From a virus: DNA of 20,106 nucleotides. Each line of letters opens with the position of its first letter. Positions within the stretch are counted from its first letter, which is position 1. Shown in pieces: positions 14,893 through 20,106 of this stretch. A program made the translations under genes and the position numbers. The notes beneath the pieces were generated by a model. The model was not told where the DNA came from and did not search any database. It was given only the letters and a program-made list of their open reading frames with translations. The DNA lies in IMG/VR virus record IMGVR_UViG_3300022894_000006, positions 1-20,106 of that record; one strand, written 5' to 3'.

Positions 14893-14931
14893 CCGTCCCG
14901 GACAGCGGATGGGGGCCGCCGCCCGGGACGG
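14893..14931 (-). terminator. Two-stage GC-rich hairpin after the Pro/Glu-rich gene
   Basis: CCGTCCCGG (14893-14901) pairs with CCGGGACGG (14923-14931), and an inner GCGG/CCGC stem (14905-14908 with 14916-14919) may stack within it. It begins 6 bases past the stop codon at 14937-14939. No U-run follows. The role could be terminator or transcript processing. Confidence 0.5.
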
Positions 14932-14936
14932 GCCGA

Positions 14937-15380
14937 TCAGATGACCTTGGCCTCTTCGCAGGCCTCGATGATCTCCTCGCGGCCGGCGTTCGCGGGGTAA
15001 CTCACCTTGTGGTAGTCCGCGAACGCGCGCCACGCGGCAGCGCCCGAGCCAGCGCCGGACCGAGGCGGCACAGGTACCGGCTCAGCCTTGGGCTCGACGG
15101 GCGTCTCCGGCTCCTCGACGGGCTCGGGGGCAGCGGGCGCCTCCGGCTCGACGGGGGCCGGCGGCTCGGCTGGCTCCTGGGCCGGGGGAGCGCTGGGCTC
15201 CTCCGGCTTCGGAGCGTCCGAGCCCTGGGGCGACGCGGGCTCGGCCGGAGCCTCGTCCTCGTCGCCCCACACAGCAGGGTTGGTGATCCGCGCGACGAGG
15301 TGATCCGGCGGCGGGTTGATGTAACCCGGGCCGTACACGCCGCCGTCCATGACCACCACCGCGGTCAGCTCACGACCCAT
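14937..15380 (-). CDS. Pro/Glu-rich protein between capsid and connector genes
   Basis: This 147-residue protein starts at ATG 15378-15380, 3 bases past the major capsid stop, with no clear ribosome binding site, so reinitiation is likely. Residues 1-40 look folded (LTAVVVMDGGVYGPGYINPP); about 41-105 are a disordered Pro/Ala/Glu linker with PEEPS, PAPVEPEAP and similar runs; the last 40 (AAWRAFADYHKVSYPANAGREEIIEACEE) resemble the small helical SAP/HeH-like domains at the ends of some actinophage head proteins. This layout is common in proteins downstream of actinophage capsid genes. No exact function is known. Confidence 0.7.
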   Translation of the reverse strand: MGRELTAVVVMDGGVYGPGYINPPPDHLVARITNPAVWGDEDEAPAEPASPQGSDAPKPEEPSAPPAQEPAEPPAPVEPEAPAAPEPVEEPETPVEPKAEPVPVPPRSGAGSGAAAWRAFADYHKVSYPANAGREEIIEACEEAKVI

Positions 15381-15383
15381 GAT

Positions 15384-16421
15384 CTAGAAGATCGTCGCGG
15401 TGAGCAGCTTCTCCGGCGCGGCCAGGACCGGCATGCCGATCGCTGCCACGTGGGTCCAGGTGCGGACCGGGTCGCCGGAGCGGGTGACCGTGCCGACCAG
15501 GCCGGGGGCCTGGGCGAAGGTCAGCTGCGGGTTGTTCATCCCGACCAGCTCCAGGGCCTCCGCGGTGATGCCCCAGAACGTGTTGCCCAGGGACGCCGGG
15601 TTGGCCGGGAGGTAGATCATCTTGTTGACCGGGATGACCCGGGTCGAGACGTCCGCGTAGGTGAAGACCTGCGTGTTGTACTCGACCAGCTGCGGGAGGT
15701 CGTTCGCGTCGAGCAGACCCGCGAGCTGCGCCCGCGTGATGACTGCCGGCGTGCCGCCCAGGGTCGCGAAGTTCGACCGCACCGACTCGTTGCGGAGCAT
15801 GTGGCCGATCGCCTGACGCGAGGTCAGGGCGAAGGCCGGGGGCTCGCCGGCGTCGTCGGTGTAGAGGTCGGCCCAGTCACGCATGTCCTCCAGCGGGTCG
15901 CTGGTCGCGTGGTCGCTCCAGAGGACCGGAGCGGTGGGCAGGTGGGAGCCGGCGACGCCGAAGTCCGCCTCGATGCCCTTCAGGCCGTTCTCCCCCGAGA
16001 GGGTGAACTTGCCGGTCGTCAGGACCTGGCCACGGGCCAGCTCCATCCGAGCCAGCACGGCCTGGGTGTTGATCTGGGCGTCGTTGTAGAGCGCCTGGAT
16101 CAGGGCTGCGGTGTTGTCACCGCCGGAACGGAGCATTTCCAGCCGAAGTCGCTCCTCTTCGCCCACAAGGGTCTTCTGACCCAAAGGGGGCAAAGCGACG
16201 CGCTGCCGCTGGAAGTTGTCCCGCTGGCCGATCGGCGTCTCGGCGTCGTAGGCGCGGAACATCGCAGCGCGGTTGCGCCGGAAGGCCGTGGTGAACGCGG
16301 CCTCGATGTCCTGGATGTTGCGGTCCGGCAGCCACGTGTTCAGCGTGAAGGTGGCCGGAGCCGGCAGCTCCCGGATGAATCCGGTGAGAACCGCGGGCTC
16401 GATCAGGTCGAAGTTCAGCAT
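15384..16421 (-). CDS. Major capsid protein (lambda gpE family)
   Basis: This 345-residue protein starts at ATG 16419-16421 and follows the decoration protein by 14 bases. Length and sequence match the major capsid protein E family: PATFTLNTWLPDR near residues 22-34, then VALPPLGQKTLVGEEERLR, an ARMELARGQVLTTGKFTL helix-strand, a LWSDHATSDPLEDMRDWADL segment and FWGITAEALELVG near the C-terminus. It forms the HK97-fold shell of the head. A lambda-type decoration protein and a separate scaffold lie directly upstream, making a D-E module with an independent scaffolding gene. The ribosome binding site is modest (GGGGA). No protease gene is seen in the window. Confidence 0.95.
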   Translation of the reverse strand: MLNFDLIEPAVLTGFIRELPAPATFTLNTWLPDRNIQDIEAAFTTAFRRNRAAMFRAYDAETPIGQRDNFQRQRVALPPLGQKTLVGEEERLRLEMLRSGGDNTAALIQALYNDAQINTQAVLARMELARGQVLTTGKFTLSGENGLKGIEADFGVAGSHLPTAPVLWSDHATSDPLEDMRDWADLYTDDAGEPPAFALTSRQAIGHMLRNESVRSNFATLGGTPAVITRAQLAGLLDANDLPQLVEYNTQVFTYADVSTRVIPVNKMIYLPANPASLGNTFWGITAEALELVGMNNPQLTFAQAPGLVGTVTRSGDPVRTWTHVAAIGMPVLAAPEKLLTATIF

Positions 16422-16435
16422 GAGTCAGTCCCCGA

Positions 16436-16846
16436 TCAGGCGATGTAGATGATGCGACCGGCGACATCCGTCTGGCCGTTGGTGTCGACACCGTGACCAG
16501 TCGGAAGCTTGGACAGACGCACCTTGCCGTGGCTCAGCAGAGCCGCACCGATGTAGTCGGCGCCGCCCTTGAGGGACTTGGTGGTCATGAGGTGGCCAGA
16601 CATGGTCTGACGGCCGTCGGATGCGGCGTTGTCGTACGGGCCGTACATGCCCTGGGTCGCGCCGTTCGCGGTGATCTGAGCGATGGCGACACCGGACGGG
16701 ATGTAGCCGTCGGTGTAGAACGGCTTGCCCGAGAACAGGTCGGTCACGAGGGTGATGGTGTCGGTGGACTCGACACCGTGACGGCTACCCAGCCAGGAGA
16801 AGTTCTCCGGCGCGTAGGGGCCGTCCGTCCGGACACTGAGGTCCAT
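16436..16846 (-). CDS. Head decoration protein (lambda gpD-like)
   Basis: This 136-residue protein starts at ATG 16844-16846 with AAGGAG upstream. It has the family signature GYIPSGVAIAQITANGATQGMYGPYD followed by ASDGRQTMSGHLM, as in lambda D-type proteins that bind as trimers on the expanded capsid and stabilise it. It lies between the scaffold and the major capsid gene. A longer open frame runs upstream through the scaffold gene in another frame, but the ribosome binding site and family N-terminus fix this start. The C-terminal end (TDVAGRIIYIA) is as expected. Confidence 0.93.
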   Translation of the reverse strand: MDLSVRTDGPYAPENFSWLGSRHGVESTDTITLVTDLFSGKPFYTDGYIPSGVAIAQITANGATQGMYGPYDNAASDGRQTMSGHLMTTKSLKGGADYIGAALLSHGKVRLSKLPTGHGVDTNGQTDVAGRIIYIA

Positions 16847-16870
16847 GAGGTGCTCCTTCGATGAAATGGC

Positions 16871-16891
16871 GCCCGTCGCCGAAGCGAGGGC
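16871..16891 (-). terminator. cUUCGg-tetraloop hairpin at the end of the scaffold gene
   Basis: On the minus strand GCCC-TCGC (16891-16884), a TTCG loop (16883-16880), GCGA (16879-16876), a bulged C and GGGC (16874-16871) form an 8-bp stem with a very stable C(UUCG)G tetraloop. It starts at the last base of the scaffold stop codon (16891-16893). It separates scaffold from decoration and capsid genes. Confidence 0.55.
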
Positions 16892-18024
16892 TAGAAGTTG
16901 CCAGCCAGGAAGTTCTGTGCCTGCTGGCGGCCGAGCGCGAGCTTGTCGAGCGGGGCCGCGGGCTGGTTGCCCTGACCGAGGTCCGGCCGCGGCAGACCCG
17001 TTGCGGGCTGTGCGGGCTGACCGGGGACGGGGAGACCGGTGGGCAGTGCTCCCGGGGTGGCGGGTGCGGCGGGCGCCGTGGCGGCAGGAACCGCGGTGGC
17101 CGGAGTGGCCGGGGCCTGGGCGGGGGCGACGGTGTCGACGAACGCGGTCACCTTGGCGGCGTCCACGCTGCGTCCGTCTGCGCTCAGGAAGTGCTGGTGG
17201 TTCAGGTTGGCGGCGAGAGCCTCCACCTGGTGCGGCTGCAGGCGGGTACCGAGACCCGCGCGCACGTGCGCATCGACGAGCACGACCGCCGCCTGGGCGG
17301 AGGCCTGCCCGTACCCCTCGGCGCGAGCGGCGGCGATGCGCTGCTCGACGTCGGTGGCGTTCGCGGCCGACAGCTTGTCGAACTCCTCGGCCTTGGTCTT
17401 CAGGGCGTCGTAGTCGCTGCGGCCCTTGGCTCGGGCCTCCCACTGGCGCGAGTACCACTTGTAGTACTTCGCCTGCTCGGCGTCGGTCATCTCCGCGAGC
17501 GGCTTGCCCTCGGGGTAGTCCTTGCCGTTGCCGTCGCTGATGCCGTCCGGCTCGCCGGCGGCCGGCGGCTGGGCGGTTGCGGGCGGTGTGACGGGGGCCG
17601 TGGGTGCGGTCCCGGGCTGGGCCAGTGCGGTCGCGACTGGAGCGGTCAGGCCGGGAACGGCCGCCGGCATGGCGCCGGGGATCGTCGTCGGCAGGACCGG
17701 CTGGGGGTAGGGGGTCGTGGCCACCGGCTGCACCGCGGGTGCAGGCTGCCCCTGAGCGGTCATCTGCGCGGCGAGGAACGCCGCGAACTGGGCCGGGTCG
17801 ACGGCCTGCGGCGCCGGGAGAACGCTGCCACCGGCCTGGGGGAGCGCGGGGACGCCCTGGTTGGTCAGCGCGAACTGCGGCTGCGGCAGGACGCCGGCCG
17901 TCATCGTGCCGGTCGGGAGCTGCTGGCCTCCGGGCTGCGCCGTGGCGGGCAGCGGGGGCAGAGCGTTGCCGTTCGGGGTGATGAGGCCGGGGATGTGCGG
18001 GGTGGCAGTGCTTTCGGTGGACAT
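16891..18024 (-). CDS. Capsid scaffolding protein
   Basis: This 377-residue protein starts at ATG 18022-18024 with GGGAGAG upstream. Residues 1-160 are Pro/Gln/Ala-rich low complexity. Residues about 160-300 are charged and helical (GISDGNGKDYPEGKPLAEMTD, then EQAKYYKWYSRQWEARAKG and KTKAEEFDKLSAANATDVEQR), typical of actinophage scaffolds; the rest (about 240-300) has QHFLSADGRSVDAAKVTAFVDTV, a common C-terminal motif in these proteins, followed by another Ala/Pro-rich tail. It chaperones assembly of the procapsid and is lost before packaging. Position directly upstream of decoration and capsid genes agrees. Confidence 0.82.
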   Translation of the reverse strand: MSTESTATPHIPGLITPNGNALPPLPATAQPGGQQLPTGTMTAGVLPQPQFALTNQGVPALPQAGGSVLPAPQAVDPAQFAAFLAAQMTAQGQPAPAVQPVATTPYPQPVLPTTIPGAMPAAVPGLTAPVATALAQPGTAPTAPVTPPATAQPPAAGEPDGISDGNGKDYPEGKPLAEMTDAEQAKYYKWYSRQWEARAKGRSDYDALKTKAEEFDKLSAANATDVEQRIAAARAEGYGQASAQAAVVLVDAHVRAGLGTRLQPHQVEALAANLNHQHFLSADGRSVDAAKVTAFVDTVAPAQAPATPATAVPAATAPAAPATPGALPTGLPVPGQPAQPATGLPRPDLGQGNQPAAPLDKLALGRQQAQNFLAGNF

Positions 18025-18030
18025 GACTCT

Positions 18031-18065
18031 CCCATGGCGGGTTGTACGGATGCGCCCATGGCGGG
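18031..18065. repeat. Direct repeat CCCATGGCGGG upstream of the scaffold gene
   Basis: CCCATGGCGGG occurs at 18031-18041 and again at 18055-18065, 24 bases apart, between the scaffold start and the plus-strand promoter. It could be a protein-binding site or the trace of an insertion; no role is shown. Confidence 0.5.
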
Positions 18066-18070
18066 CGTGA

Positions 18071-18087
18071 CCCCACCGGTGGTGGGG
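18071..18087 (-). terminator. 7-bp hairpin upstream of the scaffold gene
   Basis: CCCCACC (18071-18077) and GGTGGGG (18081-18087) form a perfect 7-bp stem with a 3-base loop, between the plus-strand cassette and the scaffold gene. Transcription coming from the MuF gene must cross it. The role is unproven. Confidence 0.45.
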
Positions 18088-18125
18088 AAGATGTGGTTAA
18101 GCCCAGGCGGGCGTCGCGGTAGTAC

Positions 18126-18140
18126 TGCTACGCTGCCGAC
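18126..18140 (+). promoter_or_regulatory. Extended -10 promoter for the 18141 gene, apparently leaderless
   Basis: TGC-TACGCT (18126-18134) is an extended -10 box followed after exactly 6 bases by the ATG at 18141. No ribosome binding site precedes the ATG. It shares CTGN-TANGCT and the 6-base spacing with the 9398-9406 box. Confidence 0.6.
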
Positions 18141-18347
18141 ATGAAGATCGACGAGGGTCAACACCTGCCGCTCGACTACCGGCCGGCGGGCGAGCCGCGC
18201 TGGACCGTGCCGGCCGATGTCTGTGACACCTGCTCGGACTTCCCGCAGGGCCAGCTCGTGCCGGTGTCGTTCTGCCCGACCGCGAGCCTGCGGACCCAGG
18301 AGCTGTACGACTTCCTGAGTGGCGGGCCGCGACCGGACTGGGCCTAG
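18141..18347 (+). CDS. Small Cys-containing plus-strand protein of unknown function
   Basis: This 68-residue protein starts at ATG 18141, probably on a leaderless transcript. It contains CDTCSDFP and a later SFCP, so three Cys with a CxxC pair, possibly a metal site with another ligand. No family is recognised. It lies alone between the scaffold and MuF genes, opposite to them, and its TAG stop directly abuts the MuF TAG in a perfect palindrome. It looks like a single-gene moron. Confidence 0.75.
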   Translation: MKIDEGQHLPLDYRPAGEPRWTVPADVCDTCSDFPQGQLVPVSFCPTASLRTQELYDFLSGGPRPDWA

Positions 18348-18354
18348 CTAGGCC
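18341..18354. other. 14-bp palindrome forming both convergent stop codons
   Basis: GGCCTAGCTAGGCC is a perfect palindrome whose two halves hold the plus-strand TAG (18345-18347) and the minus-strand TAG (18348-18350). It may act as a compact junction between convergent genes; as RNA the hairpin would be short. Confidence 0.6.
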
Positions 18355-19475
18355 GCCGGGATCCGGGCGTTGACCTCGCGGATCTTCTGCCGGTGCCACT
18401 TCTCCGCTTCGGAGGTGTCGATGCCGGCGGTCTTCTGGTTGAGCAGTCGCTCCAGGTCTTCCTGCAGCGTCTCCAGCTGAGCCAGTGCGCGCTCGGCGGG
18501 GTCATCGCTCTTGGTCTTCGAGACCTCTCGCGGGCCACGGAATCGCTGGGTGGGATTGACCAGCCAGGGACCCAGCTCTCCGTGCTCTACGACCTCGACG
18601 CGGATCAGCTTCAGGGCGTCGCGGCCGGTGCCGCCGGCCTGCTTGTAGATCCGGTCCAGGTCTTCGCGGTTCAGCCGGAAGCCAGGGTCGTCTTCGGCGC
18701 CGACCGCGACGACCGTGCAGCGGCAGCGCGCGTGGATCGGCATCAGGTCTTCGTCGCGGTAGACGACGTCGGCCGCGATGACACAGAGGCCGCACGGCGG
18801 CTTGCCGGAATCAAGCTCTGGGTGCAGCACCCGGCGGTATCCGCGGGTGCCGCTCGGCTTGCGCTCGCTCATGAATCGCTGCGACTGCGCGCGGTCGGCG
18901 AGCATGACATCGGTGTCGGCGACGATCCGGGCGCGCTGCTGCACGTAACGCCGGGCGCCGGCGTCGTCCATCAGTCCGGACGAGACCCGGTAGCGGTACG
19001 CGTCGGCGAACCGCCCGTAGACCTTCCCGGGCTCGACGCTCGTGATCGCGTTCTTCGCGCGCTCGATGTTCGCCAGCTCCTGCTTGGTCAGCGCGGGGCC
19101 GGCGCCTTCGTCTGAGGTCTTCGCGTGCGCCAGCGTCTCGACCATCTCCGGCGGCAACTCGCGGCGCAGCTTCGAGACGTCGACCGCGCCGACCGGGCGG
19201 ACCCGGCGGCCGGTGACGATCGAGGTGCTCTGGGCCATGTAGCCGTCGGTCACCTGTGCCATCCGGCGCTGCTGCGACTGCACGATCTTGACGGCGGCCT
19301 CGACGGCCTTGGTCGTCTGGTCCGGGTCCCAGTAGTCGCGCACCGCGGCGAAGGCTCGGGCCACCGCGTCGGCGGCGGTGTTCGAGAGTTGATCGCGGAC
19401 GGCGGCTTGTGCCCGAATGAGCGCCTTGAGCTGCTTCATCTCGGTCGCGGTGAGCTTGCCCGAATCGGTAGGCAC
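18348..19475 (-). CDS. MuF-like minor capsid / head morphogenesis protein
   Basis: This 375-residue protein has the MuF-type C-terminal motif: GKPPCGLCVIAADVVYRDEDLMPIHARCRCTVV (two Cys in CxxC, His and CRC), present in phage head proteins that are packaged with the portal and often carry enzymes or toxins. Residues 1-200 are helical (for example MKQLKALIRAQAAVRDQLSNTAADAVARAF), with VSSGLMDDAGARRYVQQRARIVADTDVMLADR before the motif. The last 100 residues are charged and include a helical segment (AERALAQLETLQEDLERLL). No extra toxin domain is seen. The start GTG (19473-19475) has only a weak ribosome binding site; Met at residue 13 is an alternative. The portal gene is expected upstream but a plus-strand cassette intervenes. 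Confidence 0.85.
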   Translation of the reverse strand: MPTDSGKLTATEMKQLKALIRAQAAVRDQLSNTAADAVARAFAAVRDYWDPDQTTKAVEAAVKIVQSQQRRMAQVTDGYMAQSTSIVTGRRVRPVGAVDVSKLRRELPPEMVETLAHAKTSDEGAGPALTKQELANIERAKNAITSVEPGKVYGRFADAYRYRVSSGLMDDAGARRYVQQRARIVADTDVMLADRAQSQRFMSERKPSGTRGYRRVLHPELDSGKPPCGLCVIAADVVYRDEDLMPIHARCRCTVVAVGAEDDPGFRLNREDLDRIYKQAGGTGRDALKLIRVEVVEHGELGPWLVNPTQRFRGPREVSKTKSDDPAERALAQLETLQEDLERLLNQKTAGIDTSEAEKWHRQKIREVNARIPAA

Positions 19476-19503
19476 TTCGTCACCGCCTGTCGTGATACTG
19501 GGC

Positions 19504-19515
19504 TATGGTGCTCGT
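19504..19515 (+). promoter_or_regulatory. -10 promoter for the right-edge cassette, apparently leaderless
   Basis: TATGGT (19504-19509) is followed after exactly 6 bases by ATG 19516. Unlike the other two boxes it lacks the TGN extension, and no clear -35 box is visible. The identical spacing supports leaderless transcription of the cassette. Confidence 0.5.
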
Positions 19516-19563
19516 ATGTCTGACGATTACTGCCGCGGCCTGCCGCAGGAGGAGAGAGCGTGA
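19516..19563 (+). CDS. 15-residue leader ORF coupled to the next gene
   Basis: ATG 19516 opens a 15-codon frame (MSDDYCRGLPQEERA) that begins at the predicted transcription start. It ends at TGA 19561-19563, overlapping the next gene's GTG (GTGA). The ribosome binding site of the next gene (AGGAGG, 19547-19552) lies inside it. A leaderless small ORF that feeds ribosomes to the next gene is plausible, but it could be only a 5' leader. Confidence 0.4.
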   Translation: MSDDYCRGLPQEERA

Positions 19564-19985
19564 ACCAGCCGAACTTCCCGACCGAAACTCGCCCCGCCCT
19601 GGCTGGCCCCAGCGAGGAACAGCTCGTGTTGCTCGGCACCGATCCGGCGTCGCTGGCTATGCGCGACGCCCTGATGCAGGTCACTCATCACCTGTACCGA
19701 ACGACGCTGCGAGTGCAGCTGACGACCAGCTACTACGAGCGGATGAGCAACCCGCAGCCTGGCGACTTCGTCATGGAGAGCAGCCGCGGCTGGTGGGCCT
19801 CCAGCCCGGAGACGCGGATGCGGTCGTTCGGCGTGCTGCTCGGAGTACGCAACGAGCTGGGCAACGACCGGAAGAGTCGAGCGGTCACATACGTCCAGTA
19901 CGGCCCTCACCCCGGCCAGTCGTGCCGCTGGGAGGAAGGCATCTTCGTACTGGTCCCGACCGACTTCAACACGTTCGAGGTCTGA
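19560..19985 (+). CDS. Plus-strand cassette protein of unknown function
   Basis: This 141-residue protein starts at GTG 19560, 7 bases after AGGAGG (19547-19552) and overlapping the leader ORF stop. I do not recognise the family. The central region has a NPQPGDFVMESS segment followed by MRSFGVLLGVR and a C-terminal EEGIFVLVPTDF strand, beta-rich and soluble in appearance; similar GDxVxExS-type sequences occur in actinophage hypothetical proteins. No signal peptide or membrane segment. It lies upstream of the MuF gene on the opposite strand and is coupled to the next gene by TGATG. Confidence 0.75.
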   Translation: MNQPNFPTETRPALAGPSEEQLVLLGTDPASLAMRDALMQVTHHLYRTTLRVQLTTSYYERMSNPQPGDFVMESSRGWWASSPETRMRSFGVLLGVRNELGNDRKSRAVTYVQYGPHPGQSCRWEEGIFVLVPTDFNTFEV

Positions 19986-20106
19986 TGATCTGTTGGTACT
20001 GCCACGCCCCGGCCACCGACACTCACGAGATTCACTCTTTCGAGGGAATCCTGCGCGTGGTCCCGGTCGGCTGGGGCAAGGGCACGAAGCTGGCTGGTCC
20101 GCACCA
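19985..20106 (+). CDS. Small Cys/His-rich cassette protein (partial, cut by right edge)
   Basis: ATG 19985-19987 overlaps the previous stop (TGATG). Forty codons are visible before the window ends. The start MICWYCHAPATDTHEIH has a CxxC pair plus three His, suggesting a zinc-binding N-terminus; GILRVVPVGWGKGTK follows. The family is not recognised, and the C-terminus is outside the window. Confidence 0.6.
   Translation, partial: MICWYCHAPATDTHEIHSFEGILRVVPVGWGKGTKLAGPH

Noticed and set aside
14826-16448. Plus-strand open frame of 540 codons across capsid genes
   Set aside because: It is antisense to the major capsid and the Pro/Glu-rich gene, both firmly identified.
16847-18076. N-terminal extension of the decoration protein frame through the scaffold gene
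   Set aside because: The extension is an Arg/Pro-rich out-of-frame reading of the scaffold gene; the decoration start at 16846 has its own ribosome binding site and family N-terminus.
1-20106. Search for integrase, attachment sites, tRNA genes, insertion sequences and CRISPR arrays
   Set aside because: None seen: no transposase-like proteins, no regular short repeats with unique spacers, and no tRNA-like cloverleaf or CCA-end pattern that I could recognise by eye.

Overview
This window is the structural (virion morphogenesis) region of a tailed phage or prophage with siphovirus gene order. High GC content, frequent GTG starts, strong AGGAGG-type ribosome binding sites, a DUF6221-type protein and apparently leaderless plus-strand genes point to an actinobacterial host (Streptomyces or a relative). 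I see no integrase, attachment site, tRNA or CRISPR array, so lytic phage and prophage cannot be told apart here.

The structural genes all lie on the minus strand and read right to left. Head module: MuF-like minor capsid protein (18348-19475), scaffold (16891-18024), lambda-D-like decoration protein (16436-16846), lambda-E-family major capsid protein (15384-16421), a proline/glutamate-rich small protein (14937-15380), a Cys/His-rich small protein (14588-14860), a small fibre-like protein (14200-14586) and an 856-residue fibre-like protein with a lectin-like domain and about nineteen 20-residue repeats (11565-14135). Connector and tail module: head-tail adaptor (10837-11568), head closure protein (10511-10831), tail completion protein (9026-9385), tail terminator (8616-9029), major tail protein (7886-8542), a small unknown (7469-7753), tail assembly chaperones G and G-T joined by a -1 frameshift (6383-7398), a 1618-residue tape measure protein with a C-terminal M15-like peptidase domain (1486-6342), a distal tail protein (408-1421) and, cut by the left edge, a poly-gamma-glutamate hydrolase-like gene (1-390). 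The portal and terminase are expected beyond the right edge.

Three groups of small plus-strand genes interrupt this operon: 9413-10463, 18141-18347, and 19516 to the right edge. Each starts with a TANNNT -10 box placed exactly 6 bases before an ATG, which suggests leaderless transcription from host-type promoters. They look like moron cassettes expressed independently of the structural operon, and late transcription must cross them antisense.

The structural operon is also punctuated by strong RNA hairpins directly after stop codons. The most striking is a roughly 14-bp stem that starts at the last base of the G-T stop codon and closes over the tape measure start codon. This suggests that tape measure translation depends on ribosomes that have made the frameshift. 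No stretch longer than 300 bases lacks a gene.
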